Part shown: positions 56,873 to 64,000 of the stretch, piece by piece
Layout of the letters: each line of letters begins with the position of its first letter
Numbering within the stretch: position 1 is the stretch's first letter
Source of the DNA: Acidovorax sp. 1608163
GTDB lineage: Bacteria; Pseudomonadota; Gammaproteobacteria; Burkholderiales; Burkholderiaceae_C
Length of the DNA stretch: 64,000 nt
Assembly: GCF_003669015.1 (NCBI RefSeq)
Contig: NZ_CP033069.1
Coordinates: forward strand, 2,614,501 to 2,678,500
Reading direction: 5' to 3'
Position numbers and translations under genes: made by a program
The notes under the pieces: model-generated
Seen by the model: only the letters and a program-made list of their open reading frames with translations
What the model was told of the DNA's origin: nothing
Database searches by the model: none

Positions 56873-57343
56873 ATGAAACTGGACGCCATCGATTTGCGCA
56901 TTCTGGCCGAGCTGCAGGCCGACGGCTCGCTCTCCAACGTGGAGCTGGCGCGGCGCGTGCACCTGTCGCCCTCGCCGTGCCTGGCGCGGGTCAAGGCGCT
57001 GGAGGCTGCGGGCGTCATCAGCCGCTATGTGGCGCTGGCCAGCAGCGCCGCGCTGGGGCTGGGCTTGAATGTGTTCATCAGCATCAGCCTCAAAACCCAA
57101 AGTAAGGAAGCCCTGGCCGACTTTGAGCGACGCATTGCCGAGCACGATGAGGTGATGGAGTGCTACCTGATGACCGGCGACAGCGACTACCTGATCCGCG
57201 TCGCCCTGGCCGACATGGCGGCGCTCGAGCGCTTTATCCTGGAGCAGCTCTCACCCATTCCGGGGGTGGAAAAGATCCGCTCCAGCTTTGCGCTCAAGCA
57301 GGTGCGCTACAAGACGGCGCTGCCACTGCCCAAAGCAAGCTAG
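56873..57343 (+). CDS. Lrp/AsnC family transcriptional regulator
   Basis: A 156-residue feast/famine regulator. The N-terminal HTH is [20 protein letters not shown] with [19 protein letters not shown], followed by [18 protein letters not shown] and the RAM domain (about 65-145; [20 protein letters not shown]). Divergent from the E1 dehydrogenase gene across about 100 nt, a classic arrangement for a regulator and its target. The gap holds a CAGCATGCTG palindrome at 56841-56850 that could be part of its site. Confidence 0.92.
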   Translation: MKLDAIDLRILAELQADGSLSNVELARRVHLSPSPCLARVKALEAAGVISRYVALASSAALGLGLNVFISISLKTQSKEALADFERRIAEHDEVMECYLMTGDSDYLIRVALADMAALERFILEQLSPIPGVEKIRSSFALKQVRYKTALPLPKAS

Positions 57344-57369
57344 GTTCGCAGGAAGAACCTGCGCCAAGC

Positions 57370-58401
57370 TCACTGCGCCCTGGCCGTGCTGGGCGGCTGC
57401 CCAATCACACGCTTGTAGGCGCGGCTGAAGGATGCTTCAGACTCATACCCCAGCCTGTGGGCCGCCACGGCCACGCGCATACCATCGCGGGCAATCCAGC
57501 TGCGGGCCTGCGACATCTTCACCTTGGCCACATAGCGCGCCGGGCTCTCGCCCATGGTGCGCGTGAACGATTCGGCAAAGCGTGAACGCGAGGCGCCCAT
57601 CAGGTCGGCCAGCAGCGGCACATTCCAGTCGCGCTCCGGGTCTGCGTGGATGGCAGCAATCACCTTGCCGATGCGCGGGCAGCGCACGGCGGCAATCCAG
57701 CCCGTGGGGTTGTTGCAGCTGCACTCCACCCACGCACGGATGATGCTGGCGGCCAGAGCATCGGCCAAGCGCGCCAGGATGGCGCAAGCGCCCATGCGGT
57801 CCTGGGCCACCTCGCGCTCCATGGCGTCCAGCAGCACGGGCACGGTAGTGTCGCGACGGGCCAGGTCACCGGCCAGCATCACCTCGGGCATCATGGCCCT
57901 GAGCGGGTGCAGAGGGTCCAGGTTAAAGCGCAGGGCCCCGCAAAACACCACGTCCGGGCTCTGGCCGGGTGTCTGCGGCACCCCCGCCTGTCCTGCGAAA
58001 TGGCCGCTGTGCACAGGGTCTCGCCCATCCAGCAGGTAGATGTTTTCAGACACCGGCCTGCGTGCCAGCAAGTCAATGTCCACCGGCGTCACATCGGGTG
58101 CGCTGGCCAGCACATGAAAGCTGCCATGGGGCAGCAGCACCGCATCGCCAGGGTGCAGCCGCTGCCAGTCGGCGCTGCGGGTGCGCAGCCACGCGCCACC
58201 GCTGCCCACAAAGTGGAACCGCGCTGACGGCAACGCCGGGAACGCCACCGCCCAGGGCGCATGCATCACACAGCGGCCATACTCCACGCCGTCCAGGCGC
58301 AGGCCGAGCAGTATCTGGGTCAGCAAGTCTGGTGGCTCTGGGCCCACGGCCACAGGCTGCGGGTCTGCCCCCTCGGCAGGGCTGGATAAAAAGTCAAGCA
58401 T
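57370..58401 (-). CDS. AraC family regulator with N-terminal cupin_6 domain
   Basis: 343 residues. The cupin-type sensing domain covers about 25-225 (YGRCVMHAPWAVAFPALPSA, LHPGDAVLLPHGSFHVLAS, VFCGALRFNLDPLHPLRAMM). Two HTH motifs of AraC type follow at the C-terminus: WNVPLLADLMGASRSRFAES, then VAVAAHRLGYESEASFSRAY with FKRxxGxxP-like YKRVIGQPP. The gene is divergent from an MFS exporter, and such pairs are common, so the exporter is its likely target. The ligand is unknown. Confidence 0.92.
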   Translation of the reverse strand: MLDFLSSPAEGADPQPVAVGPEPPDLLTQILLGLRLDGVEYGRCVMHAPWAVAFPALPSARFHFVGSGGAWLRTRSADWQRLHPGDAVLLPHGSFHVLASAPDVTPVDIDLLARRPVSENIYLLDGRDPVHSGHFAGQAGVPQTPGQSPDVVFCGALRFNLDPLHPLRAMMPEVMLAGDLARRDTTVPVLLDAMEREVAQDRMGACAILARLADALAASIIRAWVECSCNNPTGWIAAVRCPRIGKVIAAIHADPERDWNVPLLADLMGASRSRFAESFTRTMGESPARYVAKVKMSQARSWIARDGMRVAVAAHRLGYESEASFSRAYKRVIGQPPSTARAQ

Positions 58402-58476
58402 TCAGGCTTTTATGGCATGGAAACGCCTGCATCTTATCCCTACGATGCCTGTCCGTTCATCCCAAGGCCTTTACCT

Positions 58477-59741
58477 GTGTCTTCCCCATCTTCTTGCTCC
58501 GTTTCCCTGGATGCCACCACAGGCGCCCCAGCGGCAGGCGCCCACCCTGCCCCTGAAAACACCACGCTGCAACCCGCCAGCCACGAGCCCATCCAGGCGC
58601 GCTGGGCGGCAGTTGCCTCCATGGCGCTGGGGGTGTTTGGCCTGGTGACGGCAGAGTTCCTGCCCGCCAGCCTGCTCACGGCCATGGCCGCCGACCTGGG
58701 GGTGAGCGACGGCGCGGCAGGCCAGGCCGTCACCGTCACGGCCCTGGTGGCGGCCGTGGCGGCGCCCTCGCTGCCGCTGCTCACCCGCCAGCTGGACCGG
58801 CGCGCCGTGATGATCGCCTTCACGCTGCTGCTGGTGCTGTCCAACGCGCTGTCTGCCCTGGCCAGCAGCCTGCCCATGCTGCTGGTGGCGCGCGTGCTGC
58901 TGGGGGTGGCACTGGGCGGCTTTTGGTCCATGTCGGCAGCGCTGGCGATGCGGCTGGTGCCTGCATCGCTGTTTGCGCGGGCCATGTCCTTCATCCTGAC
59001 CGGGGTGTCGGTTGCCACCGTGTGTGCGGCACCCATTGGTGCCTGGATGGGCGACCTGTGGGGCTGGCGCAGCGCCTTCATTGCAGCCGGGGGCATCAGC
59101 CTGATCACCTTGGCCGTGCAGTTGCTGGCCCTGCCCGCCTTGCCGCCGCGTGACAACCCCAACCTGCGGGTGCTGGGCGAGCTGCTGCGCCGCCCCCCGT
59201 GCGCATGGCCCTGCTGGCGGTGCTGCTGGTCATCTCCGGTCACTTCGCGGGCTTTACCTACATCCGCCCGCTGATGGAGCAAGTCACGCACCTGTCGGTG
59301 ACCAGCATCACGGCCGTGCTGTTGGGCTATGGCGTAGGCGGGTTCTTCGGCAACTTTGTGGGCGGCTGGATTGCCGGGCGCAGCGAGCGCCAAGCCATCG
59401 TGGCCGGTGGCGCCGTGATTGCCGTGCTGGCGGCCACCTTGCTCATTGCGGGCCATTCAGCGGCCATCACGGCGGTGGCCATCACGCTGTGGGGCTTTGC
59501 GTTTGGCGCGTTTCCGGTGGGGTTTCAGACCTGGATGGTGCGCGCCGCCCCAGACCAGGCCGAGGGCGCGGGCGGGCTGCTGGTGGCGGCGTTTCAGATT
59601 GCGATTGCCAGCGGCGCCATCTTTGGTGGCCTGATGGTGGACCATCTGGGCGCCTTGGGTGGTCCTGCATTTGCCCTGGGGGCCATGGTGCTGGGTACGG
59701 TGCTGACCTGGCAGCGCGGGCCGCGCGCCGTGGCCGCTTGA
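58477..59741 (+). pseudogene. MFS (DHA1 family) efflux transporter, split by a one-base frameshift
   Basis: Two frames make one 12-helix transporter. The first runs through ARWAAVASMALGVFGLVTAE, RVLLGVALGGFWSMSAALAM and MGDLWGWRSAFIAAG to ELLRRPP. The second continues VRMALLAVLLVISGHFAGFT to a normal end at TWQRGPRAVAA. They join at a C-run (59193-59198), where one added base restores LLRRPPVRMALL. Restored length is about 420 residues. GTG 58477 is my start; ATG 58417 would leave almost no room for divergent promoters with the AraC gene at 58401. The family exports arabinose-like or drug-like compounds. A sequencing error is more likely than decay. Confidence 0.85.
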
Positions 59742-59803
59742 AACAGGCCTGATCCAATGATCCAAGCCAGGGGCGGGGCACGCCCTGCCCCATCACCCCG
59801 CAG

Positions 59804-60706
59804 TCAGGGGGCTGACTTGGCCGGCTTGCGAGCCACCTCACTCGTCGCCACGCGGCGGCGCAGCTCGCGCAGCACGGCCTTGGCACGGGCCTCGTTGGCG
59901 GGGCCCATGCGCACCATGATTTTCTGGCCGCTCGACAGCGCCTCCAGCGCCGGGTCGGCAAACTCGTAGCGCAGCCAGGGGCGCGGGTCGGGCAACTCGG
60001 TTTGCACCTTGGTCAGCTTGAGCTGCAGCGGGCCCTGCGGCTCGGGGGCTTTGATCAGGTGGTCCAGCACGGCCACCAGCCGGTCGTTGAAGTAGCGATT
60101 GGGGTACCCCAGCTCTTCATACGCCTGCTGAAACAGCGGGTACAGCCGCGCATACAGTGCCACCGCGTTGTCCATGGGCACTGACTCGGCAAACACCAGC
60201 ATGGCCGCGTAGCGTGCAGCATTGGGCTTGGCGGCCACCAGCTCGGCCCCTTCACCATCCACCAAAAAGCGCTGGGGCGTGGGGTGCACCGGCCACACAC
60301 GCACGGGGGCGTGGGCCTGGGTAAGGCTGTCTACCGTGGCCACCACGCGGCGCGCAAACGATTCTGTCTGCAAGAGCGACGACACCTGGCCTGCACCCAG
60401 CACTTCAGACAGCAACTCTGTCACCATCACGTCCGATTCGGCCAGCGGGGGCAAGGCCGTGTCGGGCGGGCCCAGCACGCCCACGGGGTTTTGCACCCCT
60501 GCGGGGATCGGCGCTGTACTGGGCGCCGCAGGCGCAGAGCTTTGCGCAGGGGCTGCGGCCTGCACGGCATCTGCCGGTGCGGGTTTGAACCACACCCAGG
60601 CGCCCGCGAGCGCAGCCAATACCAAGGCGCCAGCCCCCAGCGCCAGCACCATGGGCGATGCTTGCCGCTGAGGTGGACGAAATCGGGTGTCTTCTTTGTC
60701 AGGCAT
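59804..60706 (-). CDS. DUF3014 domain protein
   Basis: 300 residues. A short cytoplasmic leader, one membrane helix (about 21-43, VLALGAGALVLAALAGAWVW), an Ala/Pro-rich linker, then the DUF3014 domain (about 95-285). That domain contains PPLAESDVMVTELLSEVLG, ARRVVATVDSLTQ, and the YARLYPLFQQAYEELGYPNR motif, which is the family's hallmark. Function is unknown; the layout suggests a membrane-anchored periplasmic domain. GAGGA fits the ATG at 60706 better than that at 60712. Confidence 0.88.
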   Translation of the reverse strand: MPDKEDTRFRPPQRQASPMVLALGAGALVLAALAGAWVWFKPAPADAVQAAAPAQSSAPAAPSTAPIPAGVQNPVGVLGPPDTALPPLAESDVMVTELLSEVLGAGQVSSLLQTESFARRVVATVDSLTQAHAPVRVWPVHPTPQRFLVDGEGAELVAAKPNAARYAAMLVFAESVPMDNAVALYARLYPLFQQAYEELGYPNRYFNDRLVAVLDHLIKAPEPQGPLQLKLTKVQTELPDPRPWLRYEFADPALEALSSGQKIMVRMGPANEARAKAVLRELRRRVATSEVARKPAKSAP

Positions 60707-60879
60707 GTGCATTCCTCATCGGTTCAAAAGAGCAGCATCAACGCGCCCTTTTGCATCCGAACAATGTAGCGGCCTGAACACACGTTGGTGGGCACAGCCT
60801 GCCCAGGGGTGTAACAGCGTGTTGCCCAATCACAGGCAGGCCCATGCCCACCAGCAAGGGGCATGGTGAATGCGCCGCT

Positions 60880-61554
60880 TTACAGCACGGCCGATGGCGT
60901 GCTGCCCAGTCCCTGCAGCCAGGCCACCGTGGCAGCCAGCTCTGCGGGGCGAATCTCGTGCGCGCCCGGAAACTCTTTGAACGTGACCGACACCGGCAGT
61001 TGCGCCATGTGGTGCGCAATAGCATGGGCATGGGCGATGGGGATGACGTTATCGTGCGTGCCGTGGCTCAGCCACAGTTGGCGGCCGTGCAGCGCCTCGG
61101 CCGGGGCCGTCAGGGGCACCACCTGCGCCAGCAGGCGGCTGTGCCACACCATGGCGGCATGCAACAGGCCGGGCTGGGTCAACAGCAGCGACAGCGCCAT
61201 GATGCCGCCCTGGCTGAAGCCGCCCACCACCACCCGCTCAGGGGCAACGTGGAGCTGGGCAGACGCAGCGGCCACAGCCTGTGCCACCAGGGCCCGGCTT
61301 TGCGATTCTTGGGCTTCGTTGATGGTGCGCTCGCCATTGGGCTCAATCGAAAAATCAAACCAGGCAAACGAACCCGGCCCCATGCGAAACGGTGCGCGCA
61401 AGCTCACCACATGGAAGTGGTCTGGAATGTGCGACGCCAGGCCAAACAAATCTTGCTCGTTGCTGCCCACGCCGTGCATCAGCACCAGCAGCCAGGGGTG
61501 GGGGGTGGAAGCGGCAGCGGGGCGCTGCAAAAAGGTGAGCGGCAAATCAAGCAT
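60880..61554 (-). CDS. Alpha/beta hydrolase, carboxylesterase/phospholipase (Abhydrolase_2) family
   Basis: A 224-residue serine esterase resembling YpfH and Pseudomonas carboxylesterases. Oxyanion segment LLVLMHGVGSNEQDL, the segment RAPFRMGPGSFAWFDFS, nucleophile in VVGGFSQGGIMALSLLL (GxSxG), Asp in LSHGTHDNVIPIAHA and His in EFPGAHEI. Length is normal. It has no signal peptide, so cytoplasmic. The substrate is unknown. It precedes a terminator-poor gap and the DUF3014 gene. Confidence 0.9.
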   Translation of the reverse strand: MLDLPLTFLQRPAAASTPHPWLLVLMHGVGSNEQDLFGLASHIPDHFHVVSLRAPFRMGPGSFAWFDFSIEPNGERTINEAQESQSRALVAQAVAAASAQLHVAPERVVVGGFSQGGIMALSLLLTQPGLLHAAMVWHSRLLAQVVPLTAPAEALHGRQLWLSHGTHDNVIPIAHAHAIAHHMAQLPVSVTFKEFPGAHEIRPAELAATVAWLQGLGSTPSAVL

Positions 61555-61616
61555 GTTCAGGCGCCAGAGGCAATTTTGGATCGATCAAAAAAGTGTGTGC
61601 AAAAGACGTGCTCCAC

Positions 61617-62471
61617 TCACTGAATTGGGTGCAAGGCAAACGCATCCATGGCCAGCATGCTGTACATCACCTCGCGGCTCAGGTAGTTTGCGCGCAAATC
61701 GTCGCCCGCTGCCCCCAGGGCAAAAAACAGCGGCAAAAAGTGGTCTTCCGTGGGGTGGGCGCGCGCAGCGTGGGGTGCCTGGCTGCGGTAGTTGAGCAGC
61801 GCCTTCATGTCGCCGCGCACCACGGCGTCTTCAATCCAGCGGCTGAACTCGACCACATACGGCGCGGGCTCGCGGGCCCCACCAAAAAACTCCGACAGGT
61901 TGTGCGTCATGCTGCCCGAGCCCATCACCAGCACGCCCTGGCTGCGCAGGCTGCGCAACGCAGCGCCCATGGCATACACCTCTGCCGGGCCAGCCGCTGC
62001 GGGCAAGGCCACCTGCACCACCGGCACATCGGCCTGCGGAAACAGGTGCATCAGCGGCACCCAGGCACCGTGATCAAACGGGCGGGAGGCATCGCCCTGC
62101 GCAGGCATGCCCGCTGCGCCGAGCAGCGCCACCACCTCGGCCGCCAGCGCTGGCGAGCCCGGTGCAGGGTATTGCAACTGGTACAGCGCGGGCGGAAACC
62201 CGCCAAAGTCATGCCAAGTGGCAGGCTGCGGGCCCGCCATGACCAGGGGCGAGCGCGCCATCCAGTGCGGCGACATGATGACCACGCCCCGCAGGCCCGG
62301 AAACTGCGCCTTCAAATCCTGCCCCCAGCGCCCCAATGCTGGCCCGGTCTCGCCCGCATCCACCGCAAACAGCGGTGCACCGTGCGAGACAAACAGCGCA
62401 GGTAAAGCCAAGGCAGGGGCGTTGGCAGAAATGGCTTGAGGGGCAGACAGTGCGGAGGGCAACGTAGACAT
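61617..62471 (-). CDS. DODA-type class III extradiol dioxygenase family protein
   Basis: A 284-residue LigB-like metalloenzyme similar to YgiD / 4,5-DOPA dioxygenase. Metal and catalytic His are seen in LFVSHGAPLF, VIMSPHWMARSP, WHDFGGFPPALYQLQYPAPG, FDHGAWVPLMHLFPQADVP and GSGSMTHNLSEFFGG. The family opens aromatic catechols at the extradiol bond. The ATG at 62471 is chosen; 23 codons further upstream are hydrophobic and not part of the family. It lies between the esterase and arfB, all on the minus strand. Confidence 0.9.
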   Translation of the reverse strand: MSTLPSALSAPQAISANAPALALPALFVSHGAPLFAVDAGETGPALGRWGQDLKAQFPGLRGVVIMSPHWMARSPLVMAGPQPATWHDFGGFPPALYQLQYPAPGSPALAAEVVALLGAAGMPAQGDASRPFDHGAWVPLMHLFPQADVPVVQVALPAAAGPAEVYAMGAALRSLRSQGVLVMGSGSMTHNLSEFFGGAREPAPYVVEFSRWIEDAVVRGDMKALLNYRSQAPHAARAHPTEDHFLPLFFALGAAGDDLRANYLSREVMYSMLAMDAFALHPIQ

Positions 62472-62608
62472 GGTGAACCTTTGGTAACTAATAGCCACTG
62501 TAAAAGAGATCACCAAGGCGAAAAAGTAGCCCGCCCACAACGGATTGTTCTAATTTCAGGGCCAATCCTGCAGTGCAGACGCTGCAGCCTGCATGCGGTG
62601 CCACAGCC

Positions 62609-63031
62609 TCAATCCCCGCCCCGCACCCTGCCCCGCAGCGCCTTGGTCTCACCCCGCTGGCTTTTGCCCGCCAGGCGGCGCTGCTGGGAGCCATAGGTGG
62701 GCTTGGTGGCGCGGCGTGTGCGGGGCGCCACGGCCACAGACTGCACCAGCGCATTCAGCCGCGCCAGCGCATCGGCACGGTTTTGTTCCTGGCTGCGAAA
62801 CTGCTGCGCCTTGATCACCACCACCCCCTCTTGGGTGATGCGCGTGTCACGCAAGGCCAGCAGGCGCTCTTTCACCGGCTCAGGCAGTGAAGAGGCGGGC
62901 ACATCAAAGCGCAGGTGCACCGCGCTCGACACCTTGTTAACGTTCTGCCCACCCGCCCCCTGGGCGCGCATGGCAGAAAACTCCACCTCCTGCTCATCCA
63001 CGCACAGCAAAGGCGCCACCGCCAGCATCAT
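62609..63031 (-). CDS. arfB: Alternative ribosome-rescue factor ArfB
   Basis: A 140-residue codon-independent peptidyl-tRNA hydrolase that frees stalled ribosomes. The catalytic GGQ lies in SAMRAQGAGGQNVNKVSSAV. The basic C-terminal tail that enters the empty mRNA channel is present (RRATKPTYGSQQRRLAGKSQ and on, Lys/Arg-rich). A TTG two codons earlier (63037) or the next ATG (63028) could also start it. Finding a rescue factor alongside a tmRNA-like fragment at 8829 is noted but the intact ssrA is expected elsewhere. Confidence 0.94.
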   Translation of the reverse strand: MMLAVAPLLCVDEQEVEFSAMRAQGAGGQNVNKVSSAVHLRFDVPASSLPEPVKERLLALRDTRITQEGVVVIKAQQFRSQEQNRADALARLNALVQSVAVAPRTRRATKPTYGSQQRRLAGKSQRGETKALRGRVRGGD

Positions 63032-63255
63032 TCGCAACCCACTCTGTTCATACCCACCCCGTGTTCCGCCACCACCTGTTTAAGAACCTGTTCAAAGGGG
63101 CACATCATAGGCAGGCGCAAAAAAACGCCCTGGCATACGCGATGCACAGGGCGTTGAGAAGGCGCCTGAAGCCCTGAAACAGGGCAAACAAGCGCCGAGG
63201 GGAACCAGAAAGTGGCGGCACGGCCCGCCAGGGCCTGCCCACCGCCAGCGCTCAA

Positions 63256-63605
63256 TCAGCGCCAGTCACGGTATCCGTGGTGCCGGTGGTGGCGGTGCCC
63301 TTCACGGTAGTAATAACCGGGGGGCGGTGCGTAATACACCGGTGCGGGTGGCGCGTAGTACACCGCTGGGGTGGCGGTGGGGGGGCGTAGTAAATGGGGC
63401 GTGGGGCCACATACACGGGGGCAGGGGCCACATAAGCAGGGTAGCCGTAGCCATAACCATTGCTCACACCCACCGACACTCCGGGCGAATTCACGCCAAT
63501 CGACCAATTGACATCGCGCGCCTGGGCAGAGCCTGCGCCAGCCAGCAGCGCCAGTGCCACACCAGCCGCAGCGGCCATGGCTTGGATAGAACGGGTTTTC
63601 GTCAT
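63256..63605 (-). pseudogene. Small secreted Tyr/Pro/Gly-rich protein, split by a one-base frameshift
   Basis: Signal peptide MTKTRSIQAMAAAAGVALAL to AQA, then RDVNWSIGVNSPGVSVGVSN, a YGYGYPAYVAPAPVYVAPRP stretch, and after the break repeated VYYAPPAPVYYAPPP ending in a His/Arg-rich GHRHHRHHGYRDWR. The break lies in a G-run at 63379-63385 (plus strand); one more base gives PIYYAPPPTATPAVYYAPP and a continuous protein of about 116 residues. A strong AAGGAG precedes the ATG. Similar YXPP and His-tail proteins are common, poorly characterised exported proteins in Comamonadaceae. A sequencing error is the likely cause of the break. Confidence 0.8.
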
Positions 63606-63813
63606 GGAAATCTCCTTTTTGAAGGGAGGCGGCCCACGGGTGGGGTTGGCCTCTGCAGTGCATAACGCACCAAGTGACCAAAAGGATGTCATGAAAACAC
63701 CGCAATATTGTTTCTGGAAGTACACACTGACAAGCGCCCAGAGAAATACGTCACACAAAGCCCAAGTTCGCCCACAGGCCCGCCAACCTGTAACCGCCGC
63801 CTAAAATGGGCGA

Positions 63814-64000
63814 ATGAGCACCCCCACCCCCGCCAACACCCTACCTGCAGGCACCGCCTCAGCCCCTGAATCCGTCAAGCCCAGCAACTTCCTGCGCCAG
63901 ATCATTGAAGCCGATCTGGACAAAGGCACCTACGCCAGCCGCCGCTGGGCTGGCACCCCCGGCGACGCCGCCCACCACACCGCAGGCGAGCCCGACCCGG
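63814..64000 (+). CDS. glnS: Glutamine--tRNA ligase, N-terminal part (cut by window edge)
   Basis: The first 62 residues. After a Pro/Ala/Thr-rich leader comes SNFLRQIIEADLDKGTYAS and RRWAGTPGDAAHHTAGEPDP, which matches the start of betaproteobacterial GlnRS just before the RFPPEPNGYLHVGHA region outside the window. It is divergent from the small secreted protein gene. The ATG at 63814 is the first in frame and gives the usual family start. Confidence 0.9.
   Translation, partial: MSTPTPANTLPAGTASAPESVKPSNFLRQIIEADLDKGTYASRRWAGTPGDAAHHTAGEPDP

Overview
This is a GC-rich chromosomal window from a Gram-negative bacterium. The protein families, the cysS / DNA glycosylase / accA / tilS order, the selO-msrB-yciB-bolA-parvulin block and the short dispersed repeats all fit a betaproteobacterium of the order Burkholderiales, most likely family Comamonadaceae (Acidovorax-like). 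That assignment is inferred from sequence alone. I see no IS element, integrase, CRISPR array or rRNA. There are two tRNAs and a tmRNA-like 3' fragment. Most of the window is ordinary chromosome with dense operons.

Layout. (1) 1-17.7 kb, minus strand, is a lipid and carboxylate catabolism block. It holds an acyl-CoA synthetase, a branched-chain-amino-acid-type ABC transporter (binding protein, LivH, LivM, LivG, LivF), an oleate hydratase, a fused enoyl-CoA hydratase / 3-hydroxyacyl-CoA dehydrogenase, a thiolase, a long acyl-CoA dehydrogenase, an SDR oxidoreductase, a PaaI-like thioesterase, an MDR oxidoreductase, a GNAT protein and the first codons of a glutathione S-transferase. (2) 17.9-21.6 kb, plus strand, is selO-msrB-yciB-bolA-parvulin. 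(3) 21.7-27.4 kb holds a DUF1624 membrane protein, tRNA-Pro, infA, a sedolisin lipoprotein, psd and a small unknown gene. (4) 27.6-38.9 kb, minus strand, is a complete histidine utilisation locus, hutH-U-D-I-F-G, with hutC and an ABC transporter. Two near-identical palindromic HutC-type operators stand in front of its two transcription units. (5) 39.2-42.2 kb is a Cpx-like two-component system with a Spy/CpxP-like protein and an unknown small gene. (6) 42.4-48.4 kb holds an HD-GYP-like protein, tRNA-Ser and the cysS-glycosylase-accA-tilS run. (7) 48.6-54 kb, plus strand, holds a TPR/NTF2-like protein, a Csd6-like L,D-transpeptidase, two cyclophilins, lpxH and mtfA. (8) 54.1-64 kb holds a solitary E1-type 2-oxoacid dehydrogenase with a divergent Lrp regulator, an AraC regulator with a divergent MFS exporter, a DUF3014 protein, an esterase, a DODA-like dioxygenase, arfB, a small secreted protein and the start of glnS.

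The most notable non-gene signal is a family of about 55-bp imperfect palindromes (consensus core TAGCTGCTAGCGCTTA...AAGCGCTAGnnGCC). There are seven copies, and possibly an eighth. One lies in frame inside selO, two supply the stop codons of hutD and aceE/mdeB, and a degenerate copy supplies the start of a DNA glycosylase gene. A second, GC-rich element of about 100 bp sits just after two stop codons.

Three genes (livH, the MFS exporter and the small secreted protein) are each broken by the apparent loss of one base in a G/C homopolymer. The shared pattern points to sequencing error rather than true gene decay.
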